In this document: piece by piece, positions 1 to 7,872 of the stretch
How the letters are laid out: each line of letters begins with the position of its first letter
How positions within the stretch are numbered: position 1 is the stretch's first letter
Assembly: GCA_034667465.1 (NCBI GenBank)
Contig: JAXDJV010000014.1
Coordinates: 124,001-188,000, forward strand
DNA: 64,000 nt
Reading direction: 5' to 3'
Origin: JAOBAU01 sp034667465
GTDB lineage: Bacteria; Acidobacteriota; Thermoanaerobaculia; Gp7-AA8
Made by a program: the position numbers and the translations under genes
The notes under the pieces: generated by a model
Seen by the model: the letters and a program-made list of their open reading frames with translations, nothing else
Database searches by the model: none
What the model was told of the DNA's origin: nothing

Positions 1-2
1 AC

Positions 3-452
3 GCGCGACACGTCACCGGCGGCGTCGCGTCGCCGTTCAATTCGTGGCTCGTGCTGCGCGGCATTCGAACGCTGGCGCCGCGCATGCGCGTGCATTGCGC
101 GAACGCGTTCGCGGTGGCGACGATGCTCGCGTCACACCCGCGCGTCGAGGCCGTTCACTTTCCGGGACTGGCGTCGCATCCCGGACACGCCGTTGCCAAA
201 CGACAGATGAGCGACTTCGGCGGGATGCTGTCGTTCCGCGTTCGCGGAGGCCGGAGCGAGGCGCTGGAAGTGACGGCTAAGACAAAAGTAATCCGGCGTG
301 CGACGTCGCTCGGCGGCGTCGAGAGTCTGATCGAGCATCGCGCGTCGAGCGAAGGACCGACGTCACGCATGCCGCAGAATCTGCTGCGGATGTCGGTCGG
401 CCTCGAACATCCCGACGATCTCGTTGCCGATCTGCAACAGGCACTCGGCTGA
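3..452 (+). CDS. Cys/Met-metabolism PLP-dependent enzyme, C-terminal part (cystathionine gamma-synthase/lyase family)
   Basis: The gene is cut by the left edge of the window. The visible frame opens with a GGVASPFNSWLVLRGIRTL-like stretch, then RM, an H-PGHAVAKRQM segment and a C-terminal SLGGVESL motif. That order is typical of the C-terminal domain of cystathionine gamma-synthase, gamma-lyase and methionine gamma-lyase, all PLP enzymes of transsulfuration. The PLP lysine lies in the missing upstream part, so synthase and lyase cannot be told apart here. The frame is open from base 3 without a start codon, which shows truncation by the window and not by mutation. The next gene follows 33 bases later on the same strand with its own ribosome binding site. 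Confidence 0.85.
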   Translation, partial: ARHVTGGVASPFNSWLVLRGIRTLAPRMRVHCANAFAVATMLASHPRVEAVHFPGLASHPGHAVAKRQMSDFGGMLSFRVRGGRSEALEVTAKTKVIRRATSLGGVESLIEHRASSEGPTSRMPQNLLRMSVGLEHPDDLVADLQQALG

Positions 453-485
453 CGCGGGCGTCTCATCATTCAAAAGGAGATCTCC

Positions 486-2672
486 ATGCGCTTCGTTCGC
501 GTTGTCGCTCCGCTGCTCCTCGTCGCGATCACGGCTGCCGGCGGCGAGCACTTGCAGTGCGGTACGAGCGAACGGACGAATGAGCAGGTCCGTCAGCTCG
601 ATGCGTGGTCGACCGCGCGCGAACAGATGCTGTTGTCGAAGGGTGCGCGCATCGCGCCGAACGCGACGGTGCAAAGCAACATCGTCGTGCTTCCCGCCGA
701 TGAGGTGAACGCGCCGTTCCGGCATCCGTTCGATCTCGGCGGCCGATCGCTCATGATGCAGCGGAGCGGCACGCAGTCATTCAATGTGACGAATGCGGCG
801 CTGGCGTACGACGACGATCGCGGAATGGAAGTGACGCTGCCGGCAGGGAAGTCCTACGTCGAGATTCCGCTCACGCTTTTTCACTTTCCGTTTTTCGATC
901 GCGACGCGACGACGCTTTTCGTCTCCGAGTACAACGGCATCTATCTCGATCCGCCCGACGAATACGGGATCGGACAGTACGGCGACGTCGAGTTGGTCGC
1001 GCAGCGGCAGGCGGTGATCGCGCCGCTGTTGACGACGAACGAGAGTCAGTTCGGGCAGGTGCCGAAAATCTACGTGAAGCAGAGCGGCGAAGCGATCACC
1101 GTGACGTGGACGACGACCGGCACGCGCCTGAATTACGACGTGCAGGCGCAGCTGAGCCGCACCGGCGACATCCGCTTTTCGTATCGCGGAACGGAGGCGG
1201 TGATCTCCGGCAGTGTGATCGTTACGTCGGGGCACGAACCGTGGCGATCGCAACTGACGACGCTCGCGTCGATCGGCGATGTTGCGAACGACGTCAGCAC
1301 GCGCATTCCAACCGCCGCGCAGGCGATGCTCGACATCGACACGACGACGATCTCGCGCGTCGCCGACTCCGACGTGCTCGAAGCGCGAATCAAAATGCGC
1401 GCGGCGATCGATCCGAAACTCATCGGCGGCGCGAGCGATTACGCCGCGTTTTACGTGACCATCGGCAATGCGCAATCGTCGTTCTATCTCTACGGCGACG
1501 GCAGCAGCGAGTACTACACCGGCGCGTGGGGCGGCGGGATGTCGAGTCCGGGCGCGCGCGTCGAAGGCGACACGATCGTGATGACGATCATGCAGAGTCT
1601 GATCGTGCCGTGGTCGGGCAAGCTCGTGCCGCGATCGGTGACCTATCTCTCGAGCGTCGCAACGACCGCCGATCAATCGATCTTCGAGCTGACCGCCGAC
1701 GCGCCGCGAAGCGCGCGGAGCATCGACTTCAGCGCGGCGGCGCGGACCATCGACGGACCGCTGTACGAAGCGTTCACGATTCCGATCGTGAGCACCAGAG
1801 GAGCCTGGAACGAAGTCAAGGATCTCTACCGCCTGCAGGACGGTGCGTTCGACGCCGTCGCCATCTATCAGAACTTCTACACCGATCTGATCTTCTACGC
1901 CGGTGCGTATTCAAGCGGCGGCAACGCGCAGGTGGAAGGGATCACCGCGTCGACGTCGATCACTCCGAACGCGCCGCGCACGCCGGCGCTGATGCACATG
2001 AACAGGATCGGCTACAGCTGGAACGCGACGCCGAACAACGCCGGTCATGTCGTGATGCACGAGCTCGGACATCGCTGGCTCTACTACTTCAGCATCATGG
2101 AGAACGGGCAGAAGAAGTTCGCGCTCAATCCGCTGCGCCAGCATCCCGCGCAGTTCGTCGATACGCGGGCAGCGTTCAGCGTCCGCACCGATCACGACGC
2201 GTCGGTGATGGGCGGCGGGCTGTTCACCGAAAGCGCCGGCAGCTTCGCGTCGACGGAGTTCGCGAACTTCGGCTACAGCTGGCTCGATCTCTATCTGATG
2301 GGGCTCGCTGACAAAGCCGAAGTCCAGCCGCTCTACTACATCGCCAACTCCAATCCGCGCCTCGGCGACGCGTATTACCCGCCGCCGAGCCGAACGTTCC
2401 AGGGCGAGCGGCGCGACGTCGTCATTCAGCAGGTGATCGACGCCATGGGCACGCGTAAGCCGGCGTATCCGAACACGCAGCGAACCTTCCGCACGCTCTT
2501 CGTGCTGCTCGCCGATCCCGATCGACCGATCACCGAGGAAGAGATCGCGGCCGTCGATGGCTACCGCGAAACGTTGCGCGAGAAGTTCCCGATCGCCACC
2601 GGCGGGCGCGCCAGCGTGGTCACCGACTTCGACGGCCTGACCCCTCCGCGCCGCCGCACCGTGGGAAGGTAA
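486..2672 (+). CDS. Secreted protein with HExxH metalloprotease-like motif
   Basis: This 728-residue protein follows a good AAGGAG ribosome binding site. The N-terminus (basic MRFVR, then a hydrophobic run ending near Ala-Ala-Gly-Gly) looks like a Sec signal peptide, so the protein is probably exported. Most of the chain is beta-rich and was not matched to a named family. Near residues 525-529 it has HELGH followed by RW, the zinc-binding and catalytic signature of gluzincin/metzincin-type metallopeptidases. A third zinc ligand could not be assigned; glutamates around residues 570-590 (FTESAGSF) are candidates. A secreted zinc peptidase is the best guess, but a non-peptidase with a chance HExxH motif cannot be excluded. 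A strong inverted repeat begins at the stop codon. Confidence 0.7.
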   Translation: MRFVRVVAPLLLVAITAAGGEHLQCGTSERTNEQVRQLDAWSTAREQMLLSKGARIAPNATVQSNIVVLPADEVNAPFRHPFDLGGRSLMMQRSGTQSFNVTNAALAYDDDRGMEVTLPAGKSYVEIPLTLFHFPFFDRDATTLFVSEYNGIYLDPPDEYGIGQYGDVELVAQRQAVIAPLLTTNESQFGQVPKIYVKQSGEAITVTWTTTGTRLNYDVQAQLSRTGDIRFSYRGTEAVISGSVIVTSGHEPWRSQLTTLASIGDVANDVSTRIPTAAQAMLDIDTTTISRVADSDVLEARIKMRAAIDPKLIGGASDYAAFYVTIGNAQSSFYLYGDGSSEYYTGAWGGGMSSPGARVEGDTIVMTIMQSLIVPWSGKLVPRSVTYLSSVATTADQSIFELTADAPRSARSIDFSAAARTIDGPLYEAFTIPIVSTRGAWNEVKDLYRLQDGAFDAVAIYQNFYTDLIFYAGAYSSGGNAQVEGITASTSITPNAPRTPALMHMNRIGYSWNATPNNAGHVVMHELGHRWLYYFSIMENGQKKFALNPLRQHPAQFVDTRAAFSVRTDHDASVMGGGLFTESAGSFASTEFANFGYSWLDLYLMGLADKAEVQPLYYIANSNPRLGDAYYPPPSRTFQGERRDVVIQQVIDAMGTRKPAYPNTQRTFRTLFVLLADPDRPITEEEIAAVDGYRETLREKFPIATGGRASVVTDFDGLTPPRRRTVGR

Positions 2673-2752
2673 AGCAGGGGTCAGATCTAAAAACTTAAGT
2701 TAACGCCTGCTTCACCGGCGTTAACTTAAGTTTTTAGATCTGACCCCCTGCT
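2673..2752. repeat. Near-perfect 36-bp inverted repeat (REP/RAYT-like)
   Basis: The arms at 2672-2707 and 2717-2752 are complementary over about 36 bases with a single one-base length difference, around a 9-base loop. Each arm starts with the AGCAGGGGTCAGATC-type sequence and continues into an AT-rich AAAAACTTAAGTTAACGCC part. GGGGTCAGA-type palindromes are often mobilised by REP-associated Y1 transposases (RAYT); that link is an inference, because no such transposase lies in the window. It could also act as a terminator for the upstream gene. Confidence 0.75.
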
Positions 2753-2769
2753 TATAAAATTGCGGGGTT

Positions 2770-3060
2770 ATGGCGAAGAACTTCGAGATTGTTTGTCCGT
2801 GCTGTGAGGCGACGATCGTCATCGATCGGCTTTCGGGCGAGGTGTTGCTGCACAAGGCGAGGGAGACGCGCTCGAATCAGTCGCTGGAAGCGATGGTGAC
2901 GAACCTCGAGACGCAGAAGAGCGAGATGGAGAAGCGTTTCGATCGCCAGCTCGAGAGTCAGAAAGATCGCGCGCGCATCCTCGACGAACGTTTCAAGGAA
3001 GCGATGGAACGCGCCGACAAATCCGACAAGCCGTACATCAATCCTCTCGACGTCGACTGA
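2770..3060 (+). CDS. Small zinc-ribbon/coiled-coil protein upstream of agmatinase
   Basis: This 96-residue protein begins with a CPCCEA cluster near residues 9-12, suggesting half of a metal site, followed by a beta-rich segment. The middle third (residues 35-80) is rich in Glu, Lys, Arg and Gln with heptad-like spacing, so a coiled coil is likely. It ends with a short INPLDVD tail. There is no signal peptide or membrane segment, so it should be cytoplasmic. The stop codon overlaps the start of the agmatinase-family gene (TGATG), which implies translational coupling and a shared operon. I do not recognise a named family. A role as an accessory or metal-handling partner of the next enzyme is only a suggestion from the coupling. 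Confidence 0.65.
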   Translation: MAKNFEIVCPCCEATIVIDRLSGEVLLHKARETRSNQSLEAMVTNLETQKSEMEKRFDRQLESQKDRARILDERFKEAMERADKSDKPYINPLDVD

Positions 3061-4076
3061 TGGCCGATTTCGATCCTGATGCAGCCGCGCCCGCCGGCTC
3101 CGGAATCTACGGGCTGCCGTTTACTCCCGAGGAGGCGAAGGTCGTCGTCGTGCCGGTTCCGTACGAAGCGACGACGTCGTATGGCGGCGGAACGTCGAAA
3201 GGTCCGGCCGCGGTCTTCGAAGCGTCGAAGCAGGTCGACCTCCACGATCACGAGACCGGGCGTCCGTACGCCGCCGGCATCTCGATGCTGCCGATTCCGC
3301 GAAAGATCGCCGGCTGGAATCGCGATGCGAAAGAGCGCGCCGCCGCGGTGATCGAGAAGGGCGGCGTCGTCGACAAAAAAACGCGCAACGCCGCCGCGTA
3401 CGTGAACGAGATCAGCGACTCCGTCAACGAGTGGGTGTACGAGAAGACGCGCGCGCTGCTCGACGCCGGGAAGATGCCGGTCACGCTCGGCGGCGATCAC
3501 TCCGTGCCGTACGGCGCGATCCGCGCCTACGCTGAAAAATATCCGAAGCTCGGGATTCTTCACCTCGACGCGCACGCCGATCTGCGCGAGGCATACGAGG
3601 GCTTCACGTGGTCGCACGCGTCGATCTTCCACAACGTGATGACGAAGCTGCCGGTCGCGAAGCTCGTGCAGACCGGCGTCCGCGATCTCGGCTCCGCCGA
3701 GAACCGGATGATCGAGACGTCGAAGGGGCGGATCGTGACGTTCTTCGATGCCGACGTCGCCGCGCGCAAAGAGAACGGTCACTCGTTCGCCGACATCGCC
3801 GACGATATCGTCGCGCAACTGCCGCACGACGTGTATCTGTCGTGGGACATCGACGGTCTCGATCCAACGCTCTGTCCGTCGACCGGCACGCCGGTGCCCG
3901 GTGGTCTTTCGTGGAATGAGGCGATCGGTCTGCTGCGCGCAATCGTCCGCCTACGCAAACGGATTGTCGGTCTCGATCTCTGCGAAGTCGCACCCGGCGA
4001 GACGGAGTGGGACGCGAACGTCGGCGCGCGGTTGCTCTACAAGATGATCGGCTTTGCGTTACTGACGCAGGGTTGA
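3060..4076 (+). CDS. speB: Agmatinase/arginase-family (ureohydrolase) enzyme
   Basis: This 338-residue protein carries the full set of ureohydrolase metal motifs: GGDHS (residues 144-148), DAHAD (170-174) and DIDGLDP (263-269), which bind the binuclear manganese centre. A late Glu lies in a GLDLCEVAP segment. The family hydrolyses guanidino groups to urea (agmatine to putrescine, arginine to ornithine, or relatives such as guanidinobutyrate). The motifs fit agmatinase better than arginase, but substrate cannot be fixed from sequence, so the gene symbol is tentative. An insertion around residues 85-130 is charged. It is coupled to the small zinc-ribbon gene upstream by a one-base overlap. A large inverted repeat follows the stop and separates it from the convergent flavoprotein gene. 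Confidence 0.88.
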   Translation: MADFDPDAAAPAGSGIYGLPFTPEEAKVVVVPVPYEATTSYGGGTSKGPAAVFEASKQVDLHDHETGRPYAAGISMLPIPRKIAGWNRDAKERAAAVIEKGGVVDKKTRNAAAYVNEISDSVNEWVYEKTRALLDAGKMPVTLGGDHSVPYGAIRAYAEKYPKLGILHLDAHADLREAYEGFTWSHASIFHNVMTKLPVAKLVQTGVRDLGSAENRMIETSKGRIVTFFDADVAARKENGHSFADIADDIVAQLPHDVYLSWDIDGLDPTLCPSTGTPVPGGLSWNEAIGLLRAIVRLRKRIVGLDLCEVAPGETEWDANVGARLLYKMIGFALLTQG

Positions 4077-4084
4077 CGACGACC

Positions 4085-4223
4085 GGGGGGCCTCCGGCGG
4101 GCGGCCACGGGCCGCAGCGTTGGCTGGCCCAGCCTCGGCGGACATCTCCGTTCAACGCGCCACTGTTGGCGGAGGCTGGGCCAACCAACGCTGCCGGCCG
4201 TGCCGGCCCGCCGGAGGCCCCCC
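4085..4223. repeat. Long GC-rich inverted repeat between convergent genes
   Basis: Arms of roughly 50 bases (4085-4133 and 4174-4223) pair with a few interruptions: GGGGGGCCTCCGGCGGGC and GCGTTGG..GGCCCAGCCT on the left, their complements on the right. The loop is about 40 bases. It fills the gap between the agmatinase-family gene (stop 4076) and the convergent flavoprotein gene (stop 4225). It could be a bidirectional terminator or a miniature palindromic mobile element. No T-tract flanks it, so simple intrinsic termination is less likely. Confidence 0.7.
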
Positions 4224-4224
4224 G

Positions 4225-5223
4225 TCAATCGTCAATCTCACCGTCAGCCACGCGAACACGAACACCGCGCAACGCCGCCACGATTCGCGGCACGTGCACA
4301 TGGCACGTCTCCACGATCACGGTCACTTTCCGCGGCGGGGTTCCTGCGACGGCGGTTCCGGCGACGAACACGCCGTTCACATTCGTCTCCATCGTTTCCG
4401 GATCGTAAACAGGTTGACGATCGTCGCCGCGCAGTTCGACGCCGAACAGATTGAAGAGCGTCGGGTCCTGGCGATAGCCGGTCATCATCAGGACGAAGTC
4501 GGCTTCGATGGTGAGGTTCTGCAGCCGCACGGTTCCGCGTTCGATTTCCAGCGGAAACGTGCGCGGCAGAAAACGGATGCGATCGTCGCGGATCATCGCG
4601 CGCACTTCGGGCAGCAGCCAGAACTTGACGATGCCTGGATCGAAGTCGTCGCGGCGATAGCTGATCGTCACGTCGGCGCCGGCGCGCTGGCAGCGCACAG
4701 CCGCTTCGACCGCCGAGTTTCGTCCGCCGACGATCAGCAGCTTCTTCCCGAAGTACGTGTGCGGATCGACGAAGTAGTGACTGACGTGCGGCAGCTCTTC
4801 GCCCGGAATGCCGCACGTTCGCGGCGCGTGCATCGCGCCGATGGCGAGTACGACGCGATCGACGCGGTATCGATGTTCACCGTCGAGCGCTTCCGTTCGC
4901 AGCTCGAATCCGCCGTCCGGCAGACGATCCGCAGCAACGACCTTCTCGTACGTTCGGATCTGCAGGCCGAACTGCATCACGACCGAGCGCATGTACGCGA
5001 GGTACTCCTCGCGCGTGATCTTCTGCTGGTTCGGCACCTGAATCGGCACGCCGGCGAGCGACAGACGATCGGAGCTCGAATGAAAGAGCATCTGGATCGG
5101 ATACCAGGCGATCGTGCTGCCGATCTGTCCCGCGTCGAAGTGGATGTAGTCGATCCCTTCCTGCTTCAGCGCGACCGCGAGCTCGATGCCGATCGGACCC
5201 GCGCCGATGACGGCGACCGTCAC
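4225..5223 (-). CDS. YpdA-like FAD/NAD(P)-dependent oxidoreductase
   Basis: This 332-residue flavoprotein starts at a GTG that overlaps the stop of the upstream TerB-like gene (GTGA), so translation is probably coupled; longer open frames upstream are not coding. It begins with a classic dinucleotide-binding motif, VAVIGAGPIGIELA, and has a second nucleotide-binding motif (LLIVGGRNSAVEAA) near the middle. The C-terminus has an NVNGVFVAGTA FAD-binding segment. This layout matches YpdA, the putative bacillithiol disulfide reductase, and other thioredoxin-reductase-like proteins that lack the CxxC redox pair; none is visible here. It probably reduces a low-molecular-weight disulfide or acts as a ferredoxin/flavodoxin-type reductase. 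The physiological substrate is not known. Confidence 0.82.
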   Translation of the reverse strand: MTVAVIGAGPIGIELAVALKQEGIDYIHFDAGQIGSTIAWYPIQMLFHSSSDRLSLAGVPIQVPNQQKITREEYLAYMRSVVMQFGLQIRTYEKVVAADRLPDGGFELRTEALDGEHRYRVDRVVLAIGAMHAPRTCGIPGEELPHVSHYFVDPHTYFGKKLLIVGGRNSAVEAAVRCQRAGADVTISYRRDDFDPGIVKFWLLPEVRAMIRDDRIRFLPRTFPLEIERGTVRLQNLTIEADFVLMMTGYRQDPTLFNLFGVELRGDDRQPVYDPETMETNVNGVFVAGTAVAGTPPRKVTVIVETCHVHVPRIVAALRGVRVRVADGEIDD

Positions 5224-5690
5224 GTCGTCAATCCCATCTCGCGCAGCACCGAAACCTTCGCGTCGATCATCACGTGATGCTCGAGCCCGAGGAGATCGGC
5301 GAGCTTGCGAACGAGATAGTTCTCGTAGTCGGTGAGGCGGCCGTCGGAGTAGACCATTCGCCACATCGTCCGGACGATCTCGATGCGCTGATCGAGCGGC
5401 GCATTTTTTCGAATGAAGCTCGTCAGCGCGAAGTGATCGATCGTCTTCGCGCGGATCTCCGCCGCGGCGGCGATCAGCTCGCGTGCGACGTCGCCCGAAA
5501 GTGCGAACGCCCGCTGCAGAAATCCGGCGAGATCGCCATCCTCGGCCGGCGAAAATTCTCCGTCCGCGTAGCCGATCTCGAGCAGCACGGCGGCGGTGGC
5601 GAGTCGCAGCGGATCGTGTTCTGATGGGGAGGAGGCGCGCTGCTCGCACAGCCCGTCTTTGAATCTTCCGATGAGTTTTGCAAAGCTCAC
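5220..5690 (-). CDS. TerB-like (tellurite-resistance family) protein
   Basis: This protein is about 156 residues from the GTG chosen here (reading VSFAKLIGRFKDG). An upstream extension would run into the divergent gene at 5708. It is largely helical with the TerB-type signature LATAAVLLEIGYADGEFS near residues 30-47 and a second MWRMVYSDGRLTDYE segment that mirrors the first. The paired acidic D-G-x-(F/L) motifs are those TerB proteins use to bind metal ions. TerB-like domains occur in tellurite-resistance operons and also as cytoplasmic stress-sensor modules. The other ter genes are absent here. Translational overlap with the flavoprotein gene indicates a two-gene operon. The start codon is the least certain part. 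Confidence 0.75.
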   Translation of the reverse strand: MSFAKLIGRFKDGLCEQRASSPSEHDPLRLATAAVLLEIGYADGEFSPAEDGDLAGFLQRAFALSGDVARELIAAAAEIRAKTIDHFALTSFIRKNAPLDQRIEIVRTMWRMVYSDGRLTDYENYLVRKLADLLGLEHHVMIDAKVSVLREMGLTT

Positions 5691-5707
5691 CGGCCGGAGT
5701 GTAGCGC

Positions 5708-6184
5708 ATGGCTCGAACTGAACTGAGTACGCTTCCCGACGGTGCACGAATCTGGATGTTCGGCATCACTCCCGCGCTCGATGACGCGAAGGCGCAGTCG
5801 CTGCTGAGCCAGGTCGATTCCTTCCTCGATTCGTGGGCCGCGCACGGCACGCCGATCACCTCGGCACGCGCGCTGATCGATCACACGTTCCTCATCATCG
5901 CCGTCGACAAGCAGAGCGAAACGTCCGGCTGCTCGATCGATCGGATGTTCGGTCTCTTCCGCCAGTTCGAGCGCGATTTCGGCGTGCAGGTCCTCGATGC
6001 CGATCGCGTCTTCTTCCGGCACGGTTCCGGTGCGATCGACGCGATGTCGCGCGCCGACTTTCGAGCGAAAGCCGATCTGCACACGATCGTTTTCGATACG
6101 ACGGCGGAACGGCTTGGCGAGATTCGCGGCGGTGGATGGGAACGGCCGGCCGAGGAATCGTGGCACCGGCAACTGCTGGCGTGA
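5708..6184 (+). CDS. Conserved hypothetical cytoplasmic protein
   Basis: This 158-residue soluble protein has no signal peptide or membrane segment. It includes a WMFGITPALDD start, an aromatic FLIIAVDK strand and a GCSIDRMFGLFRQFE helix around residues 78-90, with one conserved-looking Cys. Similar proteins are sometimes labelled ABC transporter ATPase in databases, but no Walker A or Walker B motif can be seen, so that name would be wrong here. It is divergent from the TerB-like gene with only about 17 bases between the proposed starts, so a shared promoter region is likely. Function unknown. Confidence 0.6.
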   Translation: MARTELSTLPDGARIWMFGITPALDDAKAQSLLSQVDSFLDSWAAHGTPITSARALIDHTFLIIAVDKQSETSGCSIDRMFGLFRQFERDFGVQVLDADRVFFRHGSGAIDAMSRADFRAKADLHTIVFDTTAERLGEIRGGGWERPAEESWHRQLLA

Positions 6185-6186
6185 GG

Positions 6187-6951
6187 CTACGGCTGCTTCA
6201 TCTCGAGCGCGTATTCGCGCTCGCGCATTCCGGCGGGAATCGCGAATGAATCGCGCGTCGTCGCAGCAGTGACGACCCAGTCGACGCTGGTGACGACGCT
6301 CTCGGTGATGGCCGGTCCGCCTTCGACCGTTCGCGTCACCTTCAGCTCGTGACGCAGCGTCATGCCGCGAATATCGCTGTTGATCGTGGCGAGCTCCGTA
6401 TCGATGGTCGGGATTCCGGTGGAGAGTCCGCGCTGCAGCGGCAGGCGAGGGAGCGACGGCGCGGTCCAGATCGTGGCGACGGCGTGGACGAGGCCGCGGA
6501 ACGGCGTGCCGTCGAAATCGGCGAAGAGATGAAACGTCATCGTGATGGTGTGCTTCGTCGTCGCGAAGCCGGCGATCACGCCGCCCGGCGCCTTCGACTG
6601 TGAGATCACCGCTTCGCCATCAAGTTTCGATTCGAACCCGCCCGGCAGGAGAAAGAGTCGCGATGAGACGACGCGACCTTCGACGCGGCGGCGCTGCCAG
6701 ACAGTGCTCTTCGCGAGATTGATCAGCGAGGCGGTTTGATCGCCGTCGGTGGAGATGGCGATGTCGTATTCGCGCTGGCCGGTCGGATCGTGTTCGAGCT
6801 CGAGCCGGTAGCTCTCATTGCTGACGAGCACGCGCCCGCTGCTCTCCGATTCGTAACCGTTGCTGCGGAACTTCGTGGTGAAGTGGTACGACAGCCCGGC
6901 TTGCACCGGGAGCGCGACCGCCAGCAGCAGGAGCACGATTCGTTTCATCAT
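6187..6951 (-). CDS. Secreted hypothetical protein
   Basis: This 254-residue protein has a clear Sec signal peptide: MMKR, a leucine/valine-rich core and a likely cleavage after VQA near residue 18. The mature part is predicted to be beta-rich (YHFTTKFRSNGYESESSGRV, then alternating strands), with no Cys and no known catalytic motif. It is reminiscent of small periplasmic or outer-membrane-associated proteins with a DUF4412-like or lipoprotein-carrier-like fold, but I could not assign a family. It ends two bases from the convergent upstream gene and starts about 100 bases from the divergent archaemetzincin gene. Confidence 0.6.
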   Translation of the reverse strand: MMKRIVLLLLAVALPVQAGLSYHFTTKFRSNGYESESSGRVLVSNESYRLELEHDPTGQREYDIAISTDGDQTASLINLAKSTVWQRRRVEGRVVSSRLFLLPGGFESKLDGEAVISQSKAPGGVIAGFATTKHTITMTFHLFADFDGTPFRGLVHAVATIWTAPSLPRLPLQRGLSTGIPTIDTELATINSDIRGMTLRHELKVTRTVEGGPAITESVVTSVDWVVTAATTRDSFAIPAGMREREYALEMKQP

Positions 6952-7047
6952 GAGACGAGAAGCGCGAACCGCAACGTTATTACTGCACTACGCGATCTGC
7001 CGTTGCCGAAACCGATCGCTGAGGTCGTCCGTCAACAACGCGAACCG

Positions 7048-7635
7048 ATGAAGAGACTCGCGCTGCTCCTGTTGTTGCTTTTCGCAGATTGTAAGCGTGC
7101 AGTGCCGCCGGGCAGAGTCGTGCTCGTTCCGATCGGACCTCTGCCGGCGAACCTGCTCGCCGATCTGCAGCGTGAGTTAGCGCCGATCCTGAAACGAGAG
7201 GTCACAATCGGCAACGAGATTCCTCCGCCGCCAGCCGGCTTCGACAAGTCACGAAACCAATACCTCGGTGACGCTGTGCTCGAGCAGCTGGAAAGGAACG
7301 ACCGGCCCGACGCAGCTCGCGTCGTCGGCATCATTGACAGCGATGCATACGCGCCCGGTCTCAACTATGTCTTCGGGCAGGCGCGGCTGCCGGGTCGCTT
7401 CGCAGTCGTTGCGCTGCCTCGATTGCGGCAGTCGTTGCGTGCGCGACCCGAGGACGTCGCGCGGTTTCATCAGCGCGTTCTGAAGATCACGATCCATGAA
7501 CTGGGACACACGTTCGGATTCGTTCATTGTCCCGATCGAAAATGCGTGATGCACTTTTCCAACGCGATCGGGGAGGCGGACTACTCAGGTGTTCAGTACT
7601 GCGACAATGAGCGAAGTCAGGAGGCACGACATTGA
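7048..7635 (+). CDS. Archaemetzincin-family zinc metalloprotease with N-terminal export signal
   Basis: This 195-residue protein has the archaemetzincin active-site signature HELGHTFGFVHC, followed four residues later by CVMHF. The three His bind catalytic zinc, and the Cys residues belong to a second structural zinc site. Canonical members end that site with CxxC about 17 residues after the Met; here the region reads YCDNE, so the last Cys is missing. The start chosen (ATG 7048) gives a hydrophobic leader, LALLLLLLFADC, that resembles a lipoprotein signal although Asp before the Cys is atypical. Most archaemetzincins are thought to be cytoplasmic, so export would be unusual. The gene overlaps the following zinc-ribbon gene by four bases. 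Confidence 0.8.
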   Translation: MKRLALLLLLLFADCKRAVPPGRVVLVPIGPLPANLLADLQRELAPILKREVTIGNEIPPPPAGFDKSRNQYLGDAVLEQLERNDRPDAARVVGIIDSDAYAPGLNYVFGQARLPGRFAVVALPRLRQSLRARPEDVARFHQRVLKITIHELGHTFGFVHCPDRKCVMHFSNAIGEADYSGVQYCDNERSQEARH

Positions 7636-7868
7636 AACGAAACGGACGTTGCAATGAATGCGGTGGGACGGACATTCGTACGACAACTGTCTCAGCCGGC
7701 GGCGGCTACGCGCCGGATCTGCTTCCCGGTACACACGCATGGTGGAAGAGCGTACAGCTCGAAGTGTATGTCTGCTGTTCCTGCGGCTACTTCCAGTACT
7801 TTGTGCCCGAGGAGGCACTCGAAGAGGTCGCGCAGTCGGACAAGTTCGAGTCGCTCAACGAATCGTAA
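7632..7868 (+). CDS. Small zinc-ribbon protein
   Basis: This 78-residue protein starts at a TTG that overlaps the previous stop codon, with a perfect AGGAGG ribosome binding site seven bases upstream (7619-7624). It has two Cys pairs, CNECGG near residues 7-12 and CCSCGY near residues 48-53, spaced as in a zinc ribbon. The middle contains a GYAPDLLPG turn and a Trp-rich HAWWKS segment, and the C-terminus is acidic. No other domain is present. The overlap suggests co-expression with the archaemetzincin; a direct functional link is only inferred. It converges with the Kgd-like gene, whose stop lies five bases beyond. Confidence 0.65.
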   Translation: MKRNGRCNECGGTDIRTTTVSAGGGYAPDLLPGTHAWWKSVQLEVYVCCSCGYFQYFVPEEALEEVAQSDKFESLNES

Positions 7869-7872
7869 TACG

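Noticed and set aside
1106..2311. Long open frame in another phase over the secreted HExxH gene
   Set aside because: Arg-rich composition typical of GC-rich shadow frames; the 728-residue frame has a ribosome binding site, signal peptide and motif.
4120..5277. Plus-strand open frame opposite the flavoprotein gene
   Set aside because: Arg/His/Asp-rich composition; the minus strand has clear FAD- and NAD(P)-binding motifs.
5224..5859. N-terminal extension of the flavoprotein frame
   Set aside because: It runs antisense and out of frame through the TerB-like gene, is Arg-rich, and the GTG at 5223 directly precedes the nucleotide-binding motif.
7570..7640. Frameshift removing the last Cys of the archaemetzincin
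   Set aside because: No Cys codon is found at the expected place in the other two frames, and the next gene has its own ribosome binding site.
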